This document shows positions 10,638-23,100 of a DNA stretch of 64,000 nt, piece after piece. The notes beneath the pieces were generated by a model. That model saw only the letters and a program-made list of their open reading frames with translations. It had not been told where the DNA came from and searched no databases. A program made the position numbers and the translations under genes. The stretch's first letter is position 1. Every line of letters starts with the position of its first letter. Origin of the DNA: Dermacentor variabilis (Eukaryota; Arthropoda; Arachnida; Ixodida; Ixodidae); NCBI RefSeq assembly GCF_050947875.1, contig NW_027460291.1, positions 27,180,662 to 27,244,661 of the forward strand, given 5' to 3'.

Positions 10638-10709
10638 TAGCAGAGCGTGGTTTCGATTCACGGACCTCTGGGTTATGGGCCCAGAACGCTTGCGCTGCGC
10701 CACTCCGCT
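10638..10709 (-). tRNA. tRNA-iMet: iMet tRNA copy with scattered changes, downstream of LINE C
   Basis: There are changes in the acceptor (AGCGGAG), D arm, anticodon-arm flank and T loop (GAATCGAAACC). Anticodon CAT is retained. The LINE C A-tail meets it through a single base. Confidence 0.8.
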
Positions 10710-10895
10710 GTTTTTTTTTATTGCCTGCTTGGCATACAACAAAAGTAGATACAGTGCATTGTCACTTTTAAAAGTGCTGTCACACCACTTTCAGCACGTG
10801 AGGGGTTGAAAACGCAGTTGTTTCATCACAGATAGTTCCCCTAAAAGGGGGCACCACTCAGGCTTTTCCGTTTGAACTGTGTACACTTCTCCCAA

Positions 10896-13800
10896 TTATT
10901 CTACACTCTCAATGAAATACCCTCGTGCCGGTCGCGAATTCAGGTCCTCGTTGCGCACGGCCATCCGCGTCCTCCACACGCTGTGGAGTACTAGTGCCAT
11001 GAACGTGTCGTAGGGCACACCCCCTACGTTCTTGACAGGCAGAAAACGAATGCCGTACGGGGTAATGGGCAAGTCTTTCTTGAAAGTCCTCTGGAGGATT
11101 TCACAGAGAAAGACTGCATCACCACAACCCAGAAATATGTGTTCAACTGTCTCCGGCTTTTTGCAGCTGATGCAGTCCACTGACCAGGCAACAAAAATGC
11201 CCTTTTCTCGCAGCCAAGGTTTTGTAGGGAGTGTGCCACTATGTAGCTTGAAAAAGAACGTTTTTACTGATGGTCGTACAGGCATCCTTTTAACTCTTCC
11301 TGAAACATCGTCCCCTGGACCTCTTGAGTACAATGATCGGTATACAGGAAGCGGCAACATGGTTTCTACTAGATCTTTATATAATTTCTTACGCGTCACC
11401 TCAGAGAGCTACTCCATTGAACAGCGCACTTTTAGGATTTCAAAAGCACCATTAATTTCACGCGTATAAGCCCTTGGCCCTCTTTGTTCGACATTGACCG
11501 TTGAAGCAATAAATTCTGGCAAATAATTCGGCAATCGCACATGTAACACTGTTCTCAAGAAGTAATCGCTTTGATCGCGGATGAAAATAAACCTAGCCAC
11601 GACGTGTCGCAAGAATAGGTGGACTAGGCCAAGCCTAGTCCACCTATTCCATATTTCCAAATTTGTGCGACTGGTTCTTTCCCACGTAGAACTCCAAAGA
11701 AATACTGCCATCACTCTGTGTAGCTTTTGAACTGCATTACGTGTCATAGATAACACTTGAAGAACATACCACGCTCGCGAAACAAGAAATATGTTGCACA
11801 CAGTTGAACACGTAAACATTGAAAATTCTCGTCCACCCCATTTTTGGGTCTTCTCGCGTAGTTGCTCCGTTTCATTCTTCCAATATTCTGTTGTGTCCCG
11901 GTAGTGTTGGAGTGGTTCGCCTAGATACTTATCAGGCGTCACCGTCCATGTGACATTCTCAAACAATGAGGGTGTACTTCGCCAATTTCCATGCCAGATA
12001 CGGAGGCATTTATTCGTAATAATTCTACTACCGGTGCACCCACAGAATGTTTTCACATCATTTACTGCCACTCTCACACTTTCTTGATCATCACAGAACA
12101 CTGCGATATCATCCGCATAACTAAGCACTTTGACTTCCGCGGTCATCAAGCGGAATCCACGAACTCGTTCATTCTGAAGCACTTTTTGGCAAAGAGGCTC
12201 TAGGTAGAGAGCGAAAAGTAATACTGCCGCAGGACATCCTTGTTTTACGCTTGATAAGACTTGAATGCTTTCGCTGAGCTGTTTGTTCACTAAAATCCTC
12301 GTAGTGCATCCAGGGTATGCCATTCGTACCCCCTCCGAAACCACAGATCCCAGTTTTACGTAGTCGAGGATGCACAAAAGGTTCTCGTGACTCACGCGGT
12401 CAAAGGCTTTCTCGAGATCGATTTGTAGCATCGCTACCCTACTCTAAAATCTTCACAACATTCTAAAATATTCCTTGCAACGTGAATATTGGTAGTTATA
12501 GACCTACCTTTGAAGCCGCAGGTCTGACGGGGCCCTACGATTTCTTTAATAACAGTTTGAAGTCTCCTGGCCAACACAGCCATAAACAGTTTATAATCAA
12601 CACTGGCCAAGGTTAAAGGGACACTAAAGGTTACCAGAAACTCAAGTTAAAGTGGTAGAGCAATGTTCTAGAATGTCTAAGGCGTCAATATAATCGCGAA
12701 CAGAGCTTTAGTAACCGAGAAATTGAGGTAAATGCATGACACGATTTGAGACCCCCCAGCGACATTCCGGCACTAGCCCGATGACGAAAGGACTCCTCAT
12801 AATTTGTGTTCCTAATACTCAACTACTCGTATTAAAAATATCATTTCATTCGATTATAAGACGGAAAAAAATGCTACTTGTCTACGTCTATTCGATTCTA
12901 AGAAAAAATAACATTTTTTGACGTTACCCTTCAGTAATATGGGTGTTCGAAAGGTTTCGTGTTCGCTCGACTCTGCGCGCTCGACTCTGCGCCGCGCACG
13001 CTTTGGAGTTTCAGTAGTTACGTTATCGCGTCGTGCTGAGAGGGTTCTCCTTGCTCGCGAAACTTTCATTTGGAACAATCAGCGAGAATGCCACGTCCAT
13101 GTGATGTCGTGGGAAGCCCTCGTTGCTTTCCCGCTCCTGAGAGCCGGTGTCGAGGCCGCCGTCGTAGTACGCAACGACGCCGGCAGTGCGAGCCCTCAGC
13201 AGCAGGTCGCGCTCGTCGGTGCTCAAATCGCTGAAGTTGAGCCCACCATCGCGAGCCAATCTGTCGGTGTCGGGGTCCATTGCGACAAGCGTCACAGAAT
13301 GAAGTACCAGCTTATGGGCGTCTTGCGCTGGAGTTTGAGGTATAGTAGCGGCGCCTGGTGGCGGTGCGGGAAACGACATCTGGGTCGTGCCAGCTTGGGT
13401 CGTATTGAGCCCTGGCTGTGGCGAAGCACGTTTCTAGGCCGAGTTTTGCGTCGATTCGCACATTTTTATGCCCTGTTGCGAGTGCGAAAAGGCTCGTCGC
13501 TTCTCATAGACCACGCCGACCACGCTGCGAGCTCGCCGCAGCCTATAGTTTAACGAAAACGGACTCTCCGTGTGCCGTGGGACGTAATGTGGGACGTAAT
13601 TCGTTTCTCCTTCCGCTAGCCACAATACTCCCGCTTTCGCTCTGCTGTCGGCTCTGTCTTGGCTCTGCTTCTGGCCGCGCGTTCGCGTTTTGCACAGAAA
13701 AGCCGTAGCACCGTCTGCGGACGCCGTTCTCCTCACCGATGGCGCAACGTCACTATGAGACCATGATGTCAGTACTCCTCGATCGGAGGGCGGGCGATTT

Positions 13801-15538
13801 GAACTGCTCTAGAGGTACGCGGACGCTTCAGAACGCATTTTCTCTTAAAATAAGTCTCTCCTTGGCACGAAACAAGCGTTTCGAGGTTTCTGTGATGGTA
13901 TTTCAACAGTCCACGTTGACTTAATAGTAACCTTTAGTGTCCCTTTAAGGGCCGATACGATCCAATAAATTGCTGTTTCGCGGGGTCTGTTGTTTTGGGA
14001 ATCAACACAATGGGTGATCTGCGGAAGGACCCTGGTAATTCTTTCTTTTCATATGCCTCGCGCAAAACTTCACATAAGGCTGCTGCCACAGGGCTTTTAA
14101 ATTTCTTATAGAAAGCTGCGCTTAGGCCATCTGGAACAGGTGTCTTTCCAGAGGTCATTTTTTCAATTGATTTTTCAATTTCTTTGACGGTGATAGGTGC
14201 CTCTAAGCTTGCCTTTATGTCGTCGTCGAGTTGCGGCATAAGTGATAAGAATTAATCTTTGCATGTGCTACTGCCCTGTTTGATGCTTCCTAATAATTCG
14301 CGATAATGTTCCACAAACTCTTGTTCAATTATTGCTTTATCGCTTGTGACGACGTTTTGATATTCTATCGCCTTGATTTCGCTTTTAGTCGCGTAGCTCC
14401 TCTCGTCTGCCAGCGCACGTTTCATGGGCATCTCGCCACACCAAAGCCTTTGGGCGCGTGCGCGCACCACAGCTCCCTTGTATATTTCTACGTCTATAGT
14501 CTCCAACTTTCTTTTCACATCTTTCATTTCTTTACTGCGCATGCCCGGTTCCACACATTCTTGACAGAGTAAAAAATCTAACTGGCAGTGCAACTGATTT
14601 TCTTCTTTCATTTGGCGGTGTTTTATACAAGATGCTCTTTCAATAGCTTTCATTTTTACTTTTTCTTTAAAAGACTCCCATGTATGAATTAAACTGCCCA
14701 TGTTACACTCGAATACTTCTTCTAATTCAGTTTTAACGTACTCTACAAACGTGTCATCATCGAGTAGCTTGTCGTTCAATTTCCACAGGTCCCAGCTAAA
14801 CCTCTGCTTTTCAATCTTATTGATGGTGAACATGACTAGGCTATGGTCGCTGAAAGATACGTGCTTCACACTGTAATCTCGGCACAAGGAAAGTAGCACA
14901 GTAGACACGTAGGCTCTGTCAAGCCTCGCCTGACTGCTAAGCTGGTAATGTGTGAACTGCGTGCCCTGAGAAAGCACATATCCTACGTCATCCAACTCTC
15001 GCTCGCGAACCAGTGCATTCAAAAATAAGGCACTATAATCACGCACCGGCGCTTTGCTTGCCCTATCTTCGGGAATGCAAACGCAGTTGAAATCTCCGAG
15101 AAGAATAATTCTCCTATCACACGACAGGTGCACTTCAAGGTTTTCGAAAAATATTTTGCGCTCTTGCTCCCTATTTGGTACATATACACAAACAATCCGC
15201 CAATTCGCGCCAGAAAAGGAAAAATCACACACAATTAATCGTCCCAAATCGTCAATATGCAAGCACTCTGCTACAATACCAATGCTGTTCTTCATAAAAA
15301 GCAAGCAGCCACCAGATGTACCATGAGAATGGCTGACACATACATTGTATAGGGAGCGGAAAGGCGAAAGCATGCGGTCTGTCTGCTCTTGGGACTCGAC
15401 TTTCGTTTCCTGCACGGCAGCGATATCAACGTCATTCTCAAGCAACAAACGACGCAACTGATCCTGTCGCCTCCTAGACCCAAGTCCTCTAATGTTGAGC
15501 GTTGCTACGCATAAGGCTCTTTCTATTTTAACGGACAT
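10896..15538 (-). pseudogene. LINE C ORF2, endonuclease-reverse transcriptase split by a DNA element
   Basis: The ATG at 15536-15538 gives MSVKIERALCVATLNIRGLG. The endonuclease has AVQETKVES, LLGDFNCV, ARLDRAYV and FSDHSLV, so its catalytic residues look complete. The linker runs to a stop near 14,252. RT fingers follow (MTSGKTPVPDGLSAAFYK; Val replaces the usual Gly before PDG). The 12617-13944 element interrupts the SYRP motif. The palm then resumes as LQIDLEKAFDRVSHENLL, SVKQGCPAAVLLF and SYADDIAVFC. A frameshift precedes LQIDLEKAFD near 12,430 and another lies near 11,405. The C-terminal zinc motif is CISCKKPETVEHIFLGC. The stop is at 10896. Confidence 0.9.
12617..13944. mobile_element. 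Non-autonomous TTAA-flanked (piggyBac-like) DNA element, 1328 bp
   Basis: Terminal inverted repeats AGGGACACTAAAGGTTAC and its exact complement bound the insert. TTAA lies outside each end, at 12613-12616 and 13945-13948. The sister LINE F has ATAA once at the matching point (44279-44282, inside the SYRPI motif), confirming the boundaries. TTAA duplication is the hallmark of piggyBac-family transposition. No transposase is recognisable. The longest internal frames (12918-13553 plus, 13023-13379 minus) overlap in a GC-rich core and look fortuitous. Superfamily assignment rests on TTAA only. Confidence 0.85.
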
Positions 15539-15726
15539 GTTATCGCTATCAGTAGGCCTACCACACGGTTTTTACTTCAAGTGGTTACTCGCCAGAAAAC
15601 AAGGAAATCGCACGACTTACGGGCGTCTCGGCTTTTTTTCATGTTTTTACGTCTCGGCTCCCGTACAACACTTTCACATTTGTCTCTTACATATTACTGT
15701 CTCTCCAAAAACCACGACAGTCTCAC

Positions 15727-16935
15727 CTAACCAGGCGATGAAGACGGGAGAGGCGGCTTGGCCTCTGCCCGTGGGTCGACCAGAATTTTTGGCCGCGGTT
15801 CGAAAGACGGACGCCTAATCCCCGTTGTCTTCGTCGGTGGTTCTCCACCCTCGCCGCCATCGGGAGTACTTGTCACGTCTCTACTTTCGTCCCAAGGGCG
15901 CTTGCCGGCCAGGCCGCCGACTGCGCTCTCGCTGTCGTCCATGTTGTCCTGTCCAGCTGTAAACTCTGTTTTCTTGGCAGAAGTTTCACATGATACTGGC
16001 ATCTCTGAGGCTGTTGCATTCCCAGGTTGTAGCTCCGATGGCTGTTCTGCGAGCTCTTGCCCTGTTGTCGCGTTGGGCCCTTTCAGTGTAGCCGGGTCTG
16101 GCGTCGCCAGCACTCTGTCGGACCCTCCGTCACCCGGACTTGCTGCGTCTTCAGCGTCAGCCTCGTCCATGAGTAGCTCGGACGCGTCGCCCCCCTCCAC
16201 GGGCCCGGTGACGCTGGCATAGGATAGCGTGCACTCGTGCTCCTCATGACCGAACCTCCGGCAGCCACTACAACGCGGCACTCGGTAGTCACGACGAATG
16301 TGCCCTCTTCCTCGGCAGCGTAGACAAATGGGCGCTCTTCCCGGCACAACAACAAGGGCTTGCTACCCGGTTACGTTCACTTGATGAGGAAGGTAGTCAA
16401 TTTCAAGGCCCACCTTCAACCTGAGCGTTACCAGACGGGTCGTTGAGCCCTTGTCGGCCACGCCGTGCACCCGCCACCGCTCCCTGCTGACTTCCGTCAC
16501 TTGGCCATACGGCGCTAACGCACGTTTCAAGTCTTCGTCTAGTACATTGTGGTGTAGCCAGTGTACCTTCATCCGCACATCTTGGTTTGCTGGATCGATG
16601 ACTAGGCAGCGAGAATTTTTCACCTTGAGGTCACCGACGCCAAGGATCCTTTTCATAGCATCCATATTCTTGAACGTCACGGCCCACACATGGCTAATAC
16701 GATACGCCCCTAAGGCAACAACCTCGGGGAGCAGCGTCAGACGAGCCAGTGGGTCACGGAAGTCTTCCACTCGATATGGCCGGGAACGCACGTCAGCATG
16801 CAAAAAAACAGTATTCAAGACAACTCGTCCTGTAGGAATGTTCGGCAATAAAACTTCATAATCATTCTCAATGTCAAAAGACCTGTTACCGCGGTAAAAA
16901 AGTACCGCTGCAGCCACCCTTGAAGGGCCTGCCAT
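15727..16935 (-). pseudogene. LINE C ORF1 with one in-frame amber stop
   Basis: The chosen ATG is at 16933-16935, inside the element (MAGPSRVAAAVLFYRGNRSFD). Longer open frames extend back into the array spacer and are not credible. The N-terminal domain includes LLPNIPTGRVVLNTVFLHADV and the VHWLHHNVLDEDLKRALAPYG block. A TAG just before QALVVVPGRAPICLRCRGRG is shared with LINE F; the related position in D/E/H is Glu. After it come two knuckles (CLRCRGRGHIRRDY, last Cys lost; CSGCRRFGHEEHEC) and an acidic tail. Confidence 0.87.
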
Positions 16936-17198
16936 CCTGCGTCCGCTCAGCTCGGCTGCCGGAAGCAGCACCCCCGACGCACAGTGTGGATATACTGCCA
17001 CTCTGCTGCTCCTGCGTGCTATGTAAATTTGTTTATATTTGTAATAAACGAAAGTAATCTTTCTTTTAGGGCGAGAAACACGAGCGCGGAGCACAAGAGA
17101 GCATTCCTCGGTGGGCAATTAGGGCTTTAAGACACCAAATTACTGCGCTGATATGCTCTTTATGTTAAATGGGACCATAATAAAATGAAGGAAACATG

Positions 17199-17270
17199 TA
17201 GCAGAGCGTGGTTTCGATCCATGGACCTCTGGGTTATGGGCCCAGCACGCTTCCGCTGCGCCACTCTGCT
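17199..17270 (-). tRNA. tRNA-iMet: Initiator tRNA-Met copy, one T-stem mismatch
   Basis: Consensus except CCATGG in the T stem, giving one A-C mismatch. Anticodon CAT and the boxes are present. Confidence 0.87.
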
Positions 17271-17465
17271 GCTCCTGCGTGCTGTGTAAATTTGTTTATA
17301 TTTGTAATAAACGAGAGTAGTCTTTTTCTTTTTTAGGGCGGGAAACACGAACGCGGAGCACAAGAGAGCATTCCTCGGTGGGCAATTAGGGCTATAAGAC
17401 ACCAAATTACTGCGCCGATATGCTCTTTCTGTTAAGTGGGACCAACATAAAATAAATGAAACATG

Positions 17466-17537
17466 TAGCAGAGCGTGGTTTCGATCCACGGAACTCTGGG
17501 TTATGGGCCCAGCACGCTTCCCCTAAGCCACTGTGCT
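17466..17537 (-). tRNA. tRNA-iMet: iMet tRNA copy with altered D arm, downstream of LINE D
   Basis: The acceptor is AGCACAG (one mismatch), the D arm is GGCTTAGGGG instead of GGCGCAGCGG, and anticodon CAT is kept. The copy at 40710-40781 on the other arm has the same TTAGGGG change, supporting common descent. Confidence 0.8.
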
Positions 17538-17690
17538 GCTTCTTTTTTTGTGTTTATCCGCTCATTGGTACATCACGTGCAAAGAACAACGGAATAACGA
17601 AACGCACTTACAGAAAAAAATGACACAGAGTAATGTTTAAAAACGTCAAACACACTTTGTTTGACGTGCGATGATTATAATGAAATGAGG

Positions 17691-19767
17691 TCATTCCGAA
17701 CGGGTATCCATTCCGGCTAATGTTCGTCTACACAAATATACATCCCTGGTGTGAGCTATACTTTCTATCATGTATTCTCTGGCTGTGCGCGCGTTTACAT
17801 CCGCATGCCTCACCGCCATACGTGTCTTCCAAATTGCGTGCATACACAACAACGTAAACATATCATACGGTATGTCACTTTCACACTGAACCGGCAGAAA
17901 ACGAATTCCGTATGGTGTTATAGTCAGGTCTTTCTTTAAAGTTCGCTGAAGGATGTCCCAGTGGAACACGGCATCCCAACAGACCAAAAAAAAGTGATCA
18001 ATACTTTCCGGCTTGCGGCACAAGAGGCAATTAGTACTCCACGGAAGAAATAGGCCCTTTTCCTCTAGCCGTGGTTTCACGGGCAACATACCAGTGTGTA
18101 GTTGTAAAAAAAAGGTTTTGGCTGATGGCCGTACTACCATTCTTTTGATTCTTTTAAAGACATCTTTTCCGGGCCCGATTGCATACAAGGTGCGATACAA
18201 AGGTTCTGGCATCAGTCTTGGGAATTAGAACGATGTGGGATGTATTGAAAGACAATGGAACCTGTTTGCGTTCATAAGCCTCAGTTATCACATGGAGCAT
18301 GCACTGTGCAACAGGAAGCTTAAGTGTTTTATAAAAGGCCGCACTTAGCCCATCTGGCCCTGGAGCTTTCCCAGATGGTAGGTCGTCTATTGCTTTTTCT
18401 ATCTCCTGTAAAGTTATAGGCAGTTCCAGGCGTTCCTTAATTTCGTCATATAGTGTTGGCACCAGTCTTAGAAAGTCTACATGAAACCTTTCTATTGTGT
18501 AGATCTTATTGCTAAAATGTTCTGTGAAATGTTCGGCTATAGCGCTCTCAATGTCTCTCGCATCTTCCGAAGTCCGGCGGTCATATCGGATGCTCCTAAT
18601 TTCTTTCTGGCAAGCGCATCTTTTCTCGTCTGATAGCGCTCGTTTTGTTGGCGTTTGTCCAGCCCACAAGTTTTCAGACCTTGCGCGTATGACGGCGGCT
18701 CTATATCTGTGGGCGTCAATTCTTTCGAGCTGGCATTTCACTTCCCGTATTTCTTTCGTGAAAGTTCCCGGCGCGCTACTTTCCATGCTAAGCATCCATT
18801 CAAGTTGGCCGTTCATTTCTCTCTTTTTCTTTCTCTTTATACTGAGCCACGCTACTCTTTCTATTGCTTTCATTTTTGCCCACTCTTCGAACACCTCCCA
18901 TTCAGTTGCAAAACTAGCTGGCTGAGCGTCTAGCAGTTTGTATAGCTTGGGCTTGACTTGCATAATGAACCCTTCATCCTCCAAAAGCTTTGTGTTCAGT
19001 TTCCATAAGCTCCAGTTAAAGCGCGATTTTCTGCCGTTCATAACTAAAGTCACATTCACGAGGCAATGATCACTGAAAGGCATAGGTTTAACGTCATAGC
19101 TAGAGCATGGCCGCATAAGTTCGACAGATACATACATCCTGTCAAGTCTCGCATGGCTCTCCCACTGAAAGTTCGTGTATTCTGGGTGTGTCCCAGTGGA
19201 AAACACATTGTCAACATCCTCGAGACCTTACTTATGGACAAAAGTGTTCAGCACTACAGAGCTCTTGTCTCTCAGCGGCCTACACTTCACTCTGTCAGCT
19301 GCGGCGCACACACAGTTGAAATCATCCAGTACGAACAAAAACTTGTCGCCTATTAACCATGGCTCAAGGGATTCAAAGAAAAATTTACGCTCACTTTCTA
19401 CATTGGGAACATATACAGAAACAATTAGCCACCATAAATTCGAAAAAATGAAATCAGGAATCAAAAGGCGACCACTTGAGCATGCAAATACAGGCTCTAC
19501 GTTTACTCGTAACGCCTTACGGATCAATACAAGGCACCCACCCTACGCCCCAACGGAATGACAGACACACACATGAAAGTTTGCTTGAAAGGAAGACACC
19601 ATGCGGTCAGTGTGCTCTTGGCTCTCTATTTTCGACTCTTGTATTGTGATTATGTCAATATGGTTATCCAGAAGAAGGCGATTAAGCTGGCATTGTCGCC
19701 TTCTTGCTCCCAACCCTCTGACATTCAAGGTCGCAACTCGAAGTAGAGTAATAAGAATAAAAGCCAT
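17691..19767 (-). pseudogene. LINE D ORF2, endonuclease kept but RT core deleted
   Basis: It opens MAFILITLLRVATLNVRGLG with endonuclease motifs TIQESKIES, VLDDFNCV, HARLDRMYV and FSDHCLV. A TAG after CHSVGA (also in LINEs E and H, where other families read Ser) and one after NTFVHK break the domain. Linker and fingers follow (SGKAPGPDGLSAAFYK, HIVLIPKTD). The sequence then jumps directly to the C-terminal LYAIGPGKDVFKRIKR region, near 18,215. The missing piece covers SYRPI, the first palm aspartate, QGCPLS, YADD and the thumb, roughly 1.3-1.5 kb judged against LINEs H and J. The C-terminal zinc motif (CLLCRKPESIDHFFLVC) remains. Confidence 0.9.
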
Positions 19768-20172
19768 GTGTTAAAAGTGGAAACGCCTCTATCCGCATGG
19801 TGCCTACCTTCATCGATGATGATGATATGTGGTGTTTAATGGCGCAAGGGCCAGGTTTGGCCAAAGAGCGCCATGACAAGTGGTGATGTTGACGATGTAT
19901 TATGGAGATGTGACTTGGGTGTAAACTGGCCTAAAAATTGTCGCTGTAAAGTGCGTAAAATCTACGTGCTATAAAATTATAGCAGTGACTCATGACGAAT
20001 ACTTTGAACATTAAAATCCATCGTAAATGAATGATGCAGAATAAAAGATATAAGAGATAGTAAAATTACCTGGAGCACTGCTGCCTCACCGGAGCCCTTG
20101 GAACACAAGGGCCTAGAGGCGCGTGCTATACGAAAGAGCTATCACAGCGGCATCCTCTGAAGAGAGGACCCG

Positions 20173-23100
20173 CTATGAACATGTGGGGCTAATAACATGT
20201 AATACAACATCTTTCAGGAAGCCCAGGACTGCGCTGGAGTCAAACAGCGGTTCTGGGCCTAGTAACATTACTGGATGAAGGGGGATGTGCTGGCGGTAAG
20301 CTAAGGGAAAATGTTTCTTTCTCTCAGATTCGGCTTTCCGACACTCCAGAAGGACGTGGAGGACGGTCAGCCTCTCCCCTCATCTACCACAGGTTGGAGG
20401 CTCGTTTCCGGTGAGTAAAAAGTTATGTGTGCCAAATGTGTGTCCTATTCTTAGACGACAGAATAGGACATCTGTCCGGCATGATTTTGTTACGGAGGGC
20501 CAAGAACCTAATTGTGGCTTTATCACGTGCAGTTTGTTGTTTACTTCTGCGTCCCACTTACGTTGCCAGTGGTTTCGCAGTTTCCTTCTTAAAAAAGGCT
20601 TCAGGTCTGTGACAGGGACCGAAGCGGTAGGATTAACTGTATGCAATGAAATTGATGTGGCCATCTGGTCTGCTAGAACGTTACCCTCAATGCCCCTATG
20701 TCCAGGCTCCCAGCATACAATGACATGCTGGTTAGACATATACGCTCTAGAGAGAATGGAATAGAGCTCAGTAATTACGGGGTTTCTTTGTTTACAGTGT
20801 GACTTCAAGGCTTTCACGACGCTTAGGGAGTCTGTAAATAAAATTGTTTTTTGAATATTTGATTTTCTAATATGTTTCACAGCCGACAATAGTGCATGGG
20901 CCTCAGCCGTGAATATACTTGTTTCAGGGTGCAGTACACCGGATTCCGAGAAGGATGGACCAATGGCTGCGTAGGGCACCCCGGCATGCGACTTAGAAGC
21001 GTCTGTGTAAAACTCTGTGCACGAGTACTTGTACTGTAGCTCCAAGAAATGCATTTTGATATGTGTCTCTGGCGCATGTTTAGTGACCGCTACAAAGGAT
21101 GTGTCACACTCTATCAGCTGCCACTCCCAGGGCGGTACTAGCTTAGCTGGAGGCATTAGGCGTTGTTCGAGAATTGGGACATCCATTTCCTTGCTAAGTT
21201 CTCTTGCACGCAGTGAGAAAGGAAGTCTCATAGAGGGTCTGTTATTAAAAAGTGTTTCACACGTGAAGTCGCTAATGGTTGTAAAACACGGATGTTCCTT
21301 ATTAGAGCGAACCTTGAGAAAATACGTTAAGCTGATGTTGGTTCGCTGAAGATGGAGTGGCCACTCATTTGACTCTACATATAAACTTTCAACAGGGCTT
21401 GTCCTAAATGCGCCAGTGGCCAGACGGATACCCAGATGGTGTACGGGATCTAACATCTTAAGCGCGCTCGGTGCGGCAGAGTGGTATACAACGGCACCAT
21501 AATCTAACCGTGATCGAACTAGGCTCCTGTAAATATTCAATAAACACTGTCTGTCGCTACCCCACGTTGTGTGGGATAGTACTTTAAGTATGTTCATTGT
21601 TCTAAGGCATTTTTCTTTAAGATGTTTTAAGTGAGGAATGAAAGTGAGCCTGGAGTCAAGAATAACACCTAGGAATTTGTGTTCTTTGTTGACAGGAATT
21701 TGTTGTCCGCCCAGTTCTACACAAGGATCTGCGACCAGGCCTCTCTTTCTTGTGAAGAGAACACAAGAACTTTTGTGGGGGTTGACCTTAAATCCATTTT
21801 GGTCTGCCCATTTGGACACTTTGTTTAAGCCCTGCTGTACCTGTCTTTCGCATACTGTGAGGTTGCAGGATTTGAAGCCTATTTGTATATCGTCCACGTA
21901 TACGGAATAAAAGATGGCAGGTGGTAGTGAAGCACGTAGTTTGTTCATCTTAACAATAAAGAGAGTGCAGCTGAGCACGCCTCCCTGGGGTACACCAGTT
22001 TCCTGGGTAAAGGGACGTGACAGTGCATTGCCGACTTTTACGCGGAAGGTACGATTGGACAAATAGCTTTCAATTATTTTCAACATATTTCCACAGATGC
22101 CCATTCCCGACATATCTCGCAAGATCCCGTAGCGCCATGTTGTATCATATGCCTTCTCCATATCGAAGAATATGGAGAGGAAATACTGTTTGTGTACAAA
22201 GGCATCGCGAATATGTCCTTCAATGCGCACAAGATGATCTGTTGTTGACCGCCCTTGTCTGAAGCCACACTGATAGGGATCGAGTATATTGTTGAATTCA
22301 AGGAAGTGTATGAGTCTGTGATTAATCATTTTTTCAAAGAGCTTACACAAACAATTCGTAAGAGCTATTGGACGATAACTTGCTGTCAAGGAGGGGTCTT
22401 TTCCGTGCTTCAGGACAGGAACGACAATCGCCTCTTTCCATGTAGATGGGAGGTATCCCGCAGCTAAAATAGTGTTGTAAAGTGTGAGTAGTGTAACTTG
22501 TGTGTCAGCATGTAAGTTTCTGATCATATCATACATGACTCTGTCAGGTCCCGGTGCAGTGCTTTTGCATGTGTTCAAGGCAGCTCTCAACTCGGCAATA
22601 CTGAAAGGCCGGTTATAGGGTTCATTCTGTCTGGAGTTCCTAATTATTGGCTTACATTCTTCTATCTGTTTATATTTGAGAAAGGACTGAGAATAATGGG
22701 TTGAGCTCGACACGCTCACGAAATGCTCCCCAAGTGAGTCGGCCTGATCTTTCAGTGTTTCACCTTGTGTGTTTACCAGAGGAAGTGAATATGTTTGTCG
22801 CCCTTTTATCCTATTAACTTTGTTCCATACTTTGGCCTCATCTGTATAGGAATTTATACTTGATAAGAACTTTTCCCAACTTTCTCTTTTAGCCTGTCGG
22901 CGGGTTCTCCTGCCCTGGGACTTTACTTTCTTAAAGTTAATAAGATTCTACGCAGTGGGAGACGCGCGTAGCAACCCCCACGCTTTGTTCTGTTTTTTAC
23001 GAGCGATTCTACAATCGTCGTTTCACCACGGGACACGCCGTTTGCATGCCAGGCCATTTATTTCTGATATGCATTTTGATGCGGCATCTATTATAAAGGC

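Larger units (their letters stand above)
9879..10710 (-). repeat. iMet array segment between LINE B and LINE C
   Basis: The segment runs from the truncated target copy upstream of LINE B (9879-9894), through spacer and three full units spaced 279 and 273 bp, to the 3' tail of LINE C at 10711. Oligo(A) tracts in the spacers vary widely, up to about 24 nt at 10210-10234. Confidence 0.9.
10711..16996 (-). mobile_element. LINE C, full-length iMet-targeted LINE with a TTAA element inside
   Basis: The 5' junction at 16997-17009 is GCAGCAGAGTGGC, followed by an element start and TGCTTCCGGC. The 3' end is CAATAAA plus A-tail, then CAGCGGAGTGG of the tRNA. Without its 1332-bp insertion (1328 bp plus one TTAA) it would be about 4.95 kb. 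It is the sister of LINE F (40984-46208, opposite strand). They share the same ORF1 amber stop and the same ORF2 frameshift before LQIDLEKAFD. LINE C lacks the Ruka SINE of LINE F, and LINE F lacks the TTAA element of LINE C. Confidence 0.92.
16997..17539 (-). repeat. iMet array segment between LINE C and LINE D
   Basis: The truncated target copy upstream of LINE C (16997-17009) is followed by spacer and two tRNA units 267 bp apart, ending in the GC that meets the LINE D tail. The matching interval on the other arm (40708-40983) has only one unit. Confidence 0.9.

Noticed and set aside
12918..13553. 211-codon plus-strand ORF (and 118-codon minus ORF) inside the TTAA element
   Set aside because: No transposase or other motif is visible, both strands are open in the same GC-rich region, and composition explains the open frames.
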